Origin: Natrinema saccharevitans
Lineage (GTDB): Archaea; Halobacteriota; Halobacteria; Halobacteriales; Natrialbaceae
Direction of reading: 5' to 3'
Length of the DNA: 64,000 bases
NCBI RefSeq assembly: GCF_001953745.1
Contig: NZ_LWLN01000001.1
Span: 744,001 to 808,000 of the forward strand
In this document: positions 17,694-25,394 of the stretch, in pieces
How the letters are laid out: each line of letters opens with the position of its first letter
Numbering within the stretch: the first letter of the stretch is position 1
Made by a program: the position numbers and the translations under genes
Notes under the pieces: model-generated
Database searches by the model: none
What the model saw: the letters and a program-made list of their open reading frames with translations, nothing else
What the model was told of the DNA's origin: nothing

Positions 17694-18653
17694 TCACGCG
17701 CCGCTCGGCGCGTCGCGTTCGGCGGTCAGTTCCGCCCGGTCCACGTCGGTCAGTCCGTACAGGTAACCGAAGCCGACCGCTGCGGTAAAAATAAAGATAG
17801 TCACGAGCTGTTGGACCTTCGCACTCGAGGGCCGTCGCACGAGTTCCGACAACCGACTCGGAACGAACTCGAGCATGAGTTGTCCGAGATACTCGTTTTT
17901 ATCCCCCTTCGCCTCGGGTAACAGCAGGTCCATGATTCGTTTCGAGTAGCCCTGCCAGAACGAGCGGGCGACGAGCCACCGGAAGTCGCCCCGGTAGTCG
18001 AACAGCTTGTGGTGGACGACCGCGTCGGTGTTGTAGATCACGCCCTTCCCGTACTTGTTCGCCATCCGAATACAGACCGGTGCTTCGTGGGCCTGGATGT
18101 GGCGGTCGCCCTTTCGGCCGGTGTTCTCGTCGTAGCCGCCGACGGCAAGGAAGACGTCCCGCCGGTAGGAGATGTTCGAGCCGTACGTGTTTCGCAACTC
18201 CTCCATGTGATCCCCCATCCCGCGCTCGTCACAGCCGACGAGCCAGTAGAACTCCGCGGGGAAGAAGTCGGGCTTTTCGGTCACCCAGTCGGGGGCGACG
18301 TGGCCGCCGACTGCGATCGCGTCGGTCTCCTCGTAGACGCGAGCCAGTTCCGCGACCCAGTCCGCTTCGGCCACGGCGTCGTCGTCGATGAACGCGACCA
18401 CGTCGCCGGTCGCGATCTCGGCTCCGCGAGTTCGACTGTAAGAGATGCCCTGGTTCTCGTCGTTACAGTGGAGAACGACGTCCTCGAGGTCCCCGTAGTC
18501 GTCTCGCACGCGGTCGAAGACCGGCTCGTTGCCGTCGACGACGAGGACGATCTCGAGCGGGTCGTAGGTCTGTGCGAGGACGCTATCGACACACTCGGAG
18601 AAGACGTCGTACCGGTCCATCGCGTACGTACAGATGACGACGGAGACCTTCAT
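17694..18653 (-). CDS. aglG: Glucosyl-dolichyl-phosphate glucuronosyltransferase AglG
   Basis: 319 aa, ATG 18653. GT2 domain: MKVSVVICTYAMDRYDVFSE, VLVVDGNEPV, the DxD region VVAFIDDDAVAEADWV (~85-100), NISYRRDVFLAVGGYDE, HEAPVCIRMANKYGKG and a C-terminal hydrophobic stretch (TIFIFTAAVGFGYLYGL, ~285-301) that anchors it to the membrane. Haloferax AglG adds the second sugar, a hexuronic acid, whose donor would come from AglF/AglM. It is divergent from aglB and shares an identical 12-bp promoter core with it. AglE/AglI-like GT2 enzymes are the alternatives. Confidence 0.85.
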   Translation of the reverse strand: MKVSVVICTYAMDRYDVFSECVDSVLAQTYDPLEIVLVVDGNEPVFDRVRDDYGDLEDVVLHCNDENQGISYSRTRGAEIATGDVVAFIDDDAVAEADWVAELARVYEETDAIAVGGHVAPDWVTEKPDFFPAEFYWLVGCDERGMGDHMEELRNTYGSNISYRRDVFLAVGGYDENTGRKGDRHIQAHEAPVCIRMANKYGKGVIYNTDAVVHHKLFDYRGDFRWLVARSFWQGYSKRIMDLLLPEAKGDKNEYLGQLMLEFVPSRLSELVRRPSSAKVQQLVTIFIFTAAVGFGYLYGLTDVDRAELTAERDAPSGA

Positions 18654-18825
18654 CGGGAATCGATTTCGGAGAGGCGAGAATAAGCCTTTTCCTTCAGTGC
18701 CCCGCTCGGCGGAGGAACGGTCCGAAAATAGGTGTGTCGTCGCTCCCGGCCCTCGGGTGACGGGATATCAAACGCCGACGCGTATATGACAAGGCTTATT
18801 CTTGACTTGGGTCTGGTGGAACCTA
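18654..18825. promoter_or_regulatory. Divergent aglG/aglB promoter region with identical 12-bp cores
   Basis: AAGGCTTATTCT occurs at 18791-18802 on the plus strand, 35 to 24 bp before the aglB ATG, and again on the minus strand at 18677-18688, 35 to 24 bp before the aglG ATG. The position fits a TATA/BRE core for two leaderless transcripts. The DUF368 gene also has AAGGCTT at -33 (21779-21785). The identity suggests that aglB and aglG are read by the same basal factor set. Confidence 0.65.
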
Positions 18826-21759
18826 ATGAGTACGGACACCGAACGCGTCGACGAGGGAACTGAAACCTCCACCCTCGAGACGCTACAAAACTGGTATCAC
18901 CTCCCCGTACTCGGGGCCGTGATGCTGTTTATGGTCTGGTTGCGGACCCAGTCGTACGATCGGTTCGTCACCGGCGATGGAACGCCCGCGCTCGCGGGTA
19001 TCGACTCGTGGTATCAGTGGCGGACGATCAGCTGGACGGCCGAGAACTACCCGCACACGATGCCCTACGAGGTGTGGACCGGGTTCCCGACCGGCACCTC
19101 CGTCGGTCAGTTCGGGACGCTGTTCGATCAGCTCATCGTCACGGCCGCGATGATCGTCGGCCTCGGCGATCCGTCGCCCCAAACGCTGTACGCGGTCTCC
19201 CTGCTCGCGATCCCCGTCATGGCCGCCCTGGTCGCGATTCCCGTCTTCTACGCGGGCCGCCGCCTCGGCGGCACCATCGGTGGGCTCGTCTCCGTGGTCG
19301 TTCTCGCGCTCTCGAAGGGGCAGTTCCTCTCGCGATCGACCGTCGGCCAACTCGATCACCACGCCGGCGAGGTCCTGTTCATGGCGTTCGCCGTCCTCGC
19401 GATGATGGTCGCACTGACCGCGGGGGAACGCGAAAAGCCGGCGTACGAACTGCTCGCCGCGAAAGACTGGGACGCGCTGCGAACGCCGGCGATCTACAGC
19501 GCTCTCGCGGGCCTCGCCATGGCGCTGTACGTCTGGGTCTGGCCGTCGGCGATCGTCCTGATCGGCATCTTCGGTGTCTTCTTCGCCGTTCAGCTCTGTC
19601 TCGACTATCTCCGAGGCGTCTCGCCCGATCACGTCGCCTTCGTCGGTGCCATCAGCTTGGGCGTCACGACCGTCCTGACGACGCTGCTGATCGACCAGGC
19701 CGGGATCGGAATCACGAGTTTCAGCTTCCTCCAACCGCTGAGCGCGCTCCTCGTCGCCCTCGGCTGTGTCTTCATGGCCTGGCTCGCTCGGGAGTGGAAC
19801 AATCGGGACCTCGATCGGCGCTACTACCCGGTCGCTATCGTCGGTATCGCCGCCGCCGCGGTGCTGGTCATGTGGGTCGCGCTCCCCGGCCTCTACGACA
19901 CGTTCGTCGGGAACCTGACGAGCCGACTGCTGCCGCTCAACCCGAGTACGGGGACGCTTACGATCCAGGAAGCCCAGCCCCCGGACGCCTTCTTCGAGCA
20001 CGTGTTCCGGGAGTTCGGCAGCGCGTTCTACACGATGCTCGCGGGACTCACGTTCCTCGCGATCCGTCCCCTGCTGGGCCGGAAGTTCCGGGCTGAACAC
20101 ACCCTCGTCATCGTTTGGTCGCTGTTCCTGATCAGCATGACCGCGACCCAGGTCCGGTTCTCGTACTACCTCGTCCTCGCGGTCGCGATCGTCAACGCCG
20201 CGTTCATCGCGGAACTCGTCCAACTCTTCAGTCTCGATCTCACGGGGAGTCTCGAGTCGATCAAATCGATCGAGACCTACCAGGTGATCGTCGTCGTTCT
20301 CGTCGTCGTCCTCTTGTTCGCGCCGTTGCTTCCGCCGCTGGCGACGGCGACCGCGTGGGGGAGCGCCCAGGGTGGCGGACCGCATCCTTCCGCTACGACG
20401 TGGGAGGACTCCAACGAGTGGCTCCAGGAGAACACGCCGGCACCGGGTAACTACGGCGACGCGAACAACGCCGATCAGCTCGACTACTACGGTACGTACT
20501 CCCCCGAGGGTAGCGATTACGAGTACCCCGAGGGCGCGTACGGCGTGCTGTCGTGGTGGGACTACGGCCACCTGATAACGACCCAGGCCGAGCGGATTCC
20601 CCACTCGAACCCGTTCCAGCAGAACGCACGATCCTCGTCGGCGTTCCTGACCGCCCAGTCCGAGGAGCGAGCGGAGCTGATCCTCGACGCGATCGCCACC
20701 GGCGAATCCGTCTCCGAGCAGTCCAACGAGGAACTCGAGACGATCGTCGAGGGCAACGAGACCGACGAGGAGATCCGGTACGTGATGATCGACGATCAAA
20801 TGATCGGCGGGAAATTTAGTGCGATTACGGCATGGACCGGGCCGGACTACGCTTCGTATGTCCAGAACGAACAGTATCGATCCGGTAATAGTACGGTTCA
20901 GCTTCCGTCAAGCAACGAAAACTACGAAAACACGACGATTGCGTCGCTGTATCGGCAGGACGCGGCCAGCATGGAACACTACCGGCTGGTTCACGAGAGC
21001 GACGACTACGCGATCGTCGGCGGGATGCAGGTCGGGAATCAGCGACTCCCCCACTATTCACTCTCGTTTAGCCAGTACAACCGTGCGACCGGACAGAATC
21101 TCGAGACTGGCTGGAGCAATCAGACGGCCGCGATCCAGCAACAGCTCGCACAGGCCCGAAGCAACGATCAGGTGTATCAACAACTCGGCGTTCCGATGTG
21201 GGACGCTCACGTCGAGTCGAGAGTCAAGACCTACGAACGCGTCGAGGGAGCGACGATTACCGGCAGCGTCGACGCCGAGTCGATCGACGCCGACAACGCC
21301 ACGGCCGTAGTCAGCGTCCCGCTCGAGACGGGTCCCGGACGGACGTTCTCCTACAGGCAGAACGTCGACGTGGACGCGGACGGCAGTTTCGAGGTGACCG
21401 TCCCGTACGCGACGAATGACGAACTCGGTGTCGAAGACGGCCACACCGACAGTAGCGTCGAAGCGCTGGGCAACTACACCGTTCGAGCAATCGCGCCGTC
21501 CGGCAACGAGACCGTCCAGTACGGCGGCGAAACGACGGTTCCGGAACCGGCCGTCGTCAACGGCGAATCGGTCGACGTCTCCCTCGAGGAGATCGAGACC
21601 GACACGGGCAACGAGAGCGACGAAACTGCTGGGAACGAAACGACCGGCAACGAGGCGGACGACGACGGCACGACCGACGATGGCACGACCGACGACGGCT
21701 CGACGGACAACGAGACGGCGGCGGCCGTCGCGCCGATCGCCGCCGATCCGGCGACCTGA
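18826..21759 (+). CDS. aglB: Oligosaccharyltransferase AglB (STT3 family)
   Basis: 977 aa, ATG 18826. About 13 transmembrane segments fill residues ~25-515, including the EL1 region around GIDSWYQWR with its catalytic Asp and STVGQLDHH. The extracellular C-terminal domain starts with the invariant peptide-binding motif WWDYGH (~577) and has the DK-type motif MIDDQMIGGKF (~654). It transfers the dolichol-phosphate-linked glycan to Asn in N-x-S/T sequons of the S-layer and archaellins. The tail is Asp/Glu/Thr-rich (DDGTTDDGTTDDGSTDNET) and itself contains several N-x-S/T sequons. The nearby glycosyltransferase genes supply its lipid-linked substrate. Confidence 0.97.
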   Translation: MSTDTERVDEGTETSTLETLQNWYHLPVLGAVMLFMVWLRTQSYDRFVTGDGTPALAGIDSWYQWRTISWTAENYPHTMPYEVWTGFPTGTSVGQFGTLFDQLIVTAAMIVGLGDPSPQTLYAVSLLAIPVMAALVAIPVFYAGRRLGGTIGGLVSVVVLALSKGQFLSRSTVGQLDHHAGEVLFMAFAVLAMMVALTAGEREKPAYELLAAKDWDALRTPAIYSALAGLAMALYVWVWPSAIVLIGIFGVFFAVQLCLDYLRGVSPDHVAFVGAISLGVTTVLTTLLIDQAGIGITSFSFLQPLSALLVALGCVFMAWLAREWNNRDLDRRYYPVAIVGIAAAAVLVMWVALPGLYDTFVGNLTSRLLPLNPSTGTLTIQEAQPPDAFFEHVFREFGSAFYTMLAGLTFLAIRPLLGRKFRAEHTLVIVWSLFLISMTATQVRFSYYLVLAVAIVNAAFIAELVQLFSLDLTGSLESIKSIETYQVIVVVLVVVLLFAPLLPPLATATAWGSAQGGGPHPSATTWEDSNEWLQENTPAPGNYGDANNADQLDYYGTYSPEGSDYEYPEGAYGVLSWWDYGHLITTQAERIPHSNPFQQNARSSSAFLTAQSEERAELILDAIATGESVSEQSNEELETIVEGNETDEEIRYVMIDDQMIGGKFSAITAWTGPDYASYVQNEQYRSGNSTVQLPSSNENYENTTIASLYRQDAASMEHYRLVHESDDYAIVGGMQVGNQRLPHYSLSFSQYNRATGQNLETGWSNQTAAIQQQLAQARSNDQVYQQLGVPMWDAHVESRVKTYERVEGATITGSVDAESIDADNATAVVSVPLETGPGRTFSYRQNVDVDADGSFEVTVPYATNDELGVEDGHTDSSVEALGNYTVRAIAPSGNETVQYGGETTVPEPAVVNGESVDVSLEEIETDTGNESDETAGNETTGNEADDDGTTDDGTTDDGSTDNETAAAVAPIAADPAT

Positions 21760-21811
21760 TCGGCCGACGACGAGAAGAAGGCTTTTGCGAGATCCGTTCC
21801 AAACATCGACG

Positions 21812-22765
21812 ATGCGGGAGCTTTTCGCCGTCTACTTGAAGGGATTCTCCATGGGGTCTGCCGACGTCGTGCCCGGTGTGTCGGGCGCGACGATCGCGCT
21901 GATTCTCGGGATCTACGATCGGTTGATTCGGGCGATCACGACGATCGATCCCCGAAAATTTCGATCGACGTGGCGACTCCACGAGCCGGCCCAGCGAGCG
22001 GCCCTCCGAGTCGAACTCGAGCGGATCGACGCCGGGTTTCTGACGGCGCTCGGACTGGGGATCGCGACGGCGATCGTGGTTCTGTCGCGGGTGTTACACG
22101 CCGCGATAACCGAGTATCCGGTGCCGACTTATGGCTTTTTCTTCGGGTTGATCGGCGCGTCGGCGATCGTGTTGTACGGCGAGATCGATCGCTGGACCGC
22201 CCGTCGGATCGCCGTCTCGATCGCGGGGATCGCGATCGCCGCCGCGATCACCGGCGTGACGGCGGCCGGCGTCTCACACGGGCCGGCGATGATCGTCCTC
22301 GCGGGTGCGATCGCGGTCTGTGCGATGATCCTACCGGGGATCTCGGGGGCCTTTTTCCTGTTGTTACTGGGCCAGTACGAGTTCATGACCGCGACGCTGA
22401 CCGCGTTCGTCGACGGCCTGTTCGGGCTGGCTGGCGGCGGCGCCGCCGGGCCGGTCGTCGAGTCGGGGACCATCGTCGCGCTGTACTTGCTCGGGACGGT
22501 GATCGGGCTGTTTACGATGGCACATATCGTCCGCCGCGCGCTCGAGCGCTACCGGGCGGCGACGCTTGCCGTTCTGGTGAGTCTGATGGTGGGGGCGTTG
22601 CGCCTGCCGGCGACCGAGATCGCGACCAACGTCGGGCCGGAGCCGACCGCGACGCTGCCGACTGCGGTGGCGGCGGGGATCGTCGGCGTCGTCGCCGTCC
22701 TACTGGCGAACCGATACACCGCCGGACTCGAGTACGACGACCCCGCCGGCGATAGTAGCAACTGA
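21812..22765 (+). CDS. DUF368 family polyprenyl-phosphate translocase (PopT-like)
   Basis: 317 aa, ATG 21812. It starts with KGFSMGSADVVPGVSGATIALILGIY, the DUF368 signature, repeated in inverted-repeat fashion as ILPGISGAFFLLLLGQYEFM in the second half; about eight to ten transmembrane segments in all. Bacterial DUF368 proteins (PopT) were shown to return undecaprenyl phosphate across the membrane. Directly downstream of aglB (52 bp), it is well placed to recycle dolichol phosphate left on the outer face after glycan transfer; this role is inferred. Its stop codon lies at the edge of a diverged copy of the palindromic element. Confidence 0.85.
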   Translation: MRELFAVYLKGFSMGSADVVPGVSGATIALILGIYDRLIRAITTIDPRKFRSTWRLHEPAQRAALRVELERIDAGFLTALGLGIATAIVVLSRVLHAAITEYPVPTYGFFFGLIGASAIVLYGEIDRWTARRIAVSIAGIAIAAAITGVTAAGVSHGPAMIVLAGAIAVCAMILPGISGAFFLLLLGQYEFMTATLTAFVDGLFGLAGGGAAGPVVESGTIVALYLLGTVIGLFTMAHIVRRALERYRAATLAVLVSLMVGALRLPATEIATNVGPEPTATLPTAVAAGIVGVVAVLLANRYTAGLEYDDPAGDSSN

Positions 22766-22833
22766 CAGATCTCGTCTCTCCGATCGCACGACCGCGTCGC
22801 GAGCAGCGTGATCCGTCTCAGCAGCGACGGTAG
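22750..22833. repeat. Diverged copy of the 86-bp palindromic element
   Basis: CGATAGTAGCAACTGA at 22750-22765 aligns with the CTATAGTAGCCGCTGAA end of copies 1 and 2; GATCGCACGAC at 22782-22792 matches the element's centre exactly, and AGCAGCGTGATCCGTCTCAG (22802-22821) follows the right half. The right terminus (GACGGTAG) is degenerate. As in the other copies it sits at a gene end and contains the stop codon (TGA 22763-22765) of the DUF368 gene. Assignment is by eye. Confidence 0.5.
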
Positions 22834-22841
22834 CGTTCCGG

Positions 22842-24005
22842 TCAGCCGTCGCCGTCGGCCGTCGTCAACGCGCGGAACGCGATCGTCGGAAACCGCGGTT
22901 CGACCGTACTCGGCCGGCGACCGCTGCCGCTCGACGTTACCGTCACGGGCAGTCGTTCGACGACGCCCCGGTCGGCGAGTTCGTACAGGAACCGTTCGAC
23001 CGTCCCGGCGGTCAGCGACGACCGATCGGCGACGGCGGCCGCGATCTCGTCGATCGGCCGGTCGTCCGGCTCGAGCGCGACCAGCGCCGACAGCACCCGC
23101 TGGCGGGTTTCCGAGAGCGCCAGCGCCCGAGCGACGTGGACGCCGTCGTCGGGGACGGCCGCACGGGCCCGCTCGAGGTGGGGCCGCTCGATCCGATCGG
23201 CGTCGTCCTCGACGGCGAGGACGGCCGCGCCGAACAGCGCCGCCAGCGCGTCGTGGGCGTTCCCGTCGGCCCAGGCCGCGAGGTCGCGGACGGCGTCGTG
23301 ATCGAGCGCGCCCGCGGCGAGCCCCGTGGAGACGCGATCGGTGATCACGTCGACGAGTTCGTGATCGCGGTAGGCCGGGACGGTGACGGTCGGTCCCTCG
23401 TGATCGGCCGGTTCGGATGCGCCGACCGAGACGACGGTGACCCGATCGGCGACGGGCGCGAGCAGTTCCCGGCCCTGGTCGGCCCCGAGCGCCTCGGGTT
23501 CGTCGTGGTGATCGACGGCGACGACCGCCCGCCGATCGGCGCGGCGCAGTCGCTTGCGGAGTCGGTCGCGCAAGTCGTCGGTCCCGACGCCGCTCTCGGG
23601 GACCCGCTCGCTCGAGAGCCCGGACAGCACCGCCCGGTAGAACGCGAAGGGGCTCCCGACCCGGCGGCCGTCGACGGTGACGAACCAGGTCGCCGGGCCG
23701 GTGGTGCCGCCGCGGGTCGTCGTCTCGATCGCCCGGCTCGAGCCGCCGAACCCCTCGTCCATGGCGTCGAACAGCGCCGTCACGATCGCCGACGTGCCCG
23801 AGCCGGCGGGGCCGACGACGGCGACCGGGGGCGGCAACTCGCCGTCGAAGACCGGCTCGAGGGCGTCCAGCAGTTGCTCGAGGACCGGGCCCCGGCCGAT
23901 CGGCTCCGGCCGGTGGACGACCGGACTGAGCGCGTTGCGATCGACGACGAGCCGTCGCCCCTCTCGGGCCGACCGCCGTCTGGCGATCCGTTCCTGCAGG
24001 TCCAT
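22842..24005 (-). CDS. Orc1/Cdc6-like AAA+ protein with degenerate ATPase motifs
   Basis: 387 aa, ATG 24005, whose first base pair is shared with the glpC stop (TAATG). It has the Orc1/Cdc6 plan: the PIGRGPVLEQLLDALEPV lid before Walker A (~32-50), a P-loop GPAGSGTSA, an Orc-like LALSETRQRVLSALVAL, and a C-terminal winged-helix (~310-370). Key residues are lost: the Walker A Lys is replaced by Thr (GSGTS), Walker B reads AVVAVDHHDE and the sensor-1 Asn is absent (VVSVGASEP). It is therefore probably not an active ATPase. The overlap implies translation with glpC; a replication role is unlikely on this evidence. Confidence 0.75.
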   Translation of the reverse strand: MDLQERIARRRSAREGRRLVVDRNALSPVVHRPEPIGRGPVLEQLLDALEPVFDGELPPPVAVVGPAGSGTSAIVTALFDAMDEGFGGSSRAIETTTRGGTTGPATWFVTVDGRRVGSPFAFYRAVLSGLSSERVPESGVGTDDLRDRLRKRLRRADRRAVVAVDHHDEPEALGADQGRELLAPVADRVTVVSVGASEPADHEGPTVTVPAYRDHELVDVITDRVSTGLAAGALDHDAVRDLAAWADGNAHDALAALFGAAVLAVEDDADRIERPHLERARAAVPDDGVHVARALALSETRQRVLSALVALEPDDRPIDEIAAAVADRSSLTAGTVERFLYELADRGVVERLPVTVTSSGSGRRPSTVEPRFPTIAFRALTTADGDG

Positions 24006-25354
24006 TACTCCGCGCGTGCCCCCGTCGCGTTCGCCCCTGTCGCGTCCGCCCCGTCCCCGACGAGCGCCGCCGCAAGCACCTCGAGGGTGTGGGTGATCTC
24101 GTAGCCGGTGCCGTGTTCCATCTGCATCGAGCAGGTCGGACACTCCGTCAGGCCCGCCGTCGCGTCCGCGTCGTCCATGTGATCGAACATCTCCGCCCCG
24201 ATCGCCATGGAGGTTTCGTAGTTCTCCGCCTTCCAGCCGTAGGTGCCGGAGATGCCCGAACAGGAGTCGCCGACGTCGTGGGCCTCGACGCCGTCGATCA
24301 GGCCGAGCAGTTCGACCGTCTGACCGTCCAGACCCTGATTGCGGGCGTGACACGGCGCGTGGTAGGCGAAGTCGTCGAACTCCTCGCCGACTGCCGTCCC
24401 CTCGAGTTCGGTCTCGAGGTCCTCGTGGACCCGCAGGTACTCGACGGCGTCCCAGGTGTTCTCGGCGACGGCCTCGGTGTCCTCGAAGTCGAACAGTTCG
24501 GGGTACTCCTGGCGCAGCGACATCGAACACGAGCTACAGGAGGCGACGACGTCGGCCCCGTCGTCGATGGCCGCGGCGAGTTCCCGGACGTTCGTCTCGG
24601 CGGCGCGACGGGCGTCCTCGAGCATGCCGTTGGCGAACATCGGGGTCCCCGAACAGTCCTGCTCGGGGACCATGATCTCGTAGCCGAAGTGTTCGTAGAC
24701 GCGGACGAGCGCCTTCGCGACCTCGGGGGTGTTGTAGTTCGAGTAGCAGCCGTGGAAGTAGGCGATGCGCTTGTCGGAGTTCTCGACCCGTGCGCCGCCT
24801 CGCTTCGTCCACCACTCGCGGAACGTCTCGGTCGCGAACTCGGGCAACTCCCGCTCGCCGGCTATTCCGAGCAGTTTCTCGCCGAGCCACCGGGTCGCCG
24901 ACAGCCCCGTGACAAAGTTCGCCGTCCGGGGGAACATGGCCCCCAGCGGGGCGAGTCGGCGGTAGTTCGCGAGCATCCGATTGCGCCAGTACTCCCGGGA
25001 GAACTTGCTCACGTTCTCCTCGACGTACTCGGCGCGGGCGGTGTTGTGCATCTGCGAGAGCGGCACGTCCGAGGGACAGGCGCTATCACACCGCATGCAG
25101 TTCGAACACTTCATCACCGACTCGTCGATGTCGTGGTCGTCCTGCCGTTTGAGCCGCCACTGCTCGGGCCCCTGGAACTTCGGACCGGGGAACTCGTCGT
25201 CGACCTCGGCGACCGGACACTCGGTGTCGCAGGTCGAACACTTGTAGCAGTCGTCCGCGCCCGGCCGGAGGTCGGTCTCCCCGGCCTCCGGAAAGACCTC
25301 GATCGGTTCGAACTCGTCGCCACTGTCGTCGGTCGGTCGTTCTGCGTCGCTCAT
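24005..25354 (-). CDS. glpC: Anaerobic glycerol-3-phosphate dehydrogenase subunit C
   Basis: 449 aa, ATG 25354. Two ferredoxin-type [4Fe-4S] motifs: CYKCSTCDTECPV (~36-48) and CSNCMRCDSACPS (~84-96), then two CCG domains with the cysteine clusters CSGTPMF, CSSCSMSL, CHARNQG, CSGISGTYG and CPTCSMQM. The subunit links the GlpAB dehydrogenase to the membrane and passes electrons to menaquinone. It lies 40 bp after glpB in the order glpA-glpB-glpC. In haloarchaea this enzyme set is used in aerobic glycerol catabolism, glycerol being abundant from Dunaliella. Confidence 0.93.
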   Translation of the reverse strand: MSDAERPTDDSGDEFEPIEVFPEAGETDLRPGADDCYKCSTCDTECPVAEVDDEFPGPKFQGPEQWRLKRQDDHDIDESVMKCSNCMRCDSACPSDVPLSQMHNTARAEYVEENVSKFSREYWRNRMLANYRRLAPLGAMFPRTANFVTGLSATRWLGEKLLGIAGERELPEFATETFREWWTKRGGARVENSDKRIAYFHGCYSNYNTPEVAKALVRVYEHFGYEIMVPEQDCSGTPMFANGMLEDARRAAETNVRELAAAIDDGADVVASCSSCSMSLRQEYPELFDFEDTEAVAENTWDAVEYLRVHEDLETELEGTAVGEEFDDFAYHAPCHARNQGLDGQTVELLGLIDGVEAHDVGDSCSGISGTYGWKAENYETSMAIGAEMFDHMDDADATAGLTECPTCSMQMEHGTGYEITHTLEVLAAALVGDGADATGANATGARAE

Positions 25355-25394
25355 TGGATCACCGGAATGGGTCGTCCGAAAGCCGTCGTCTCGC

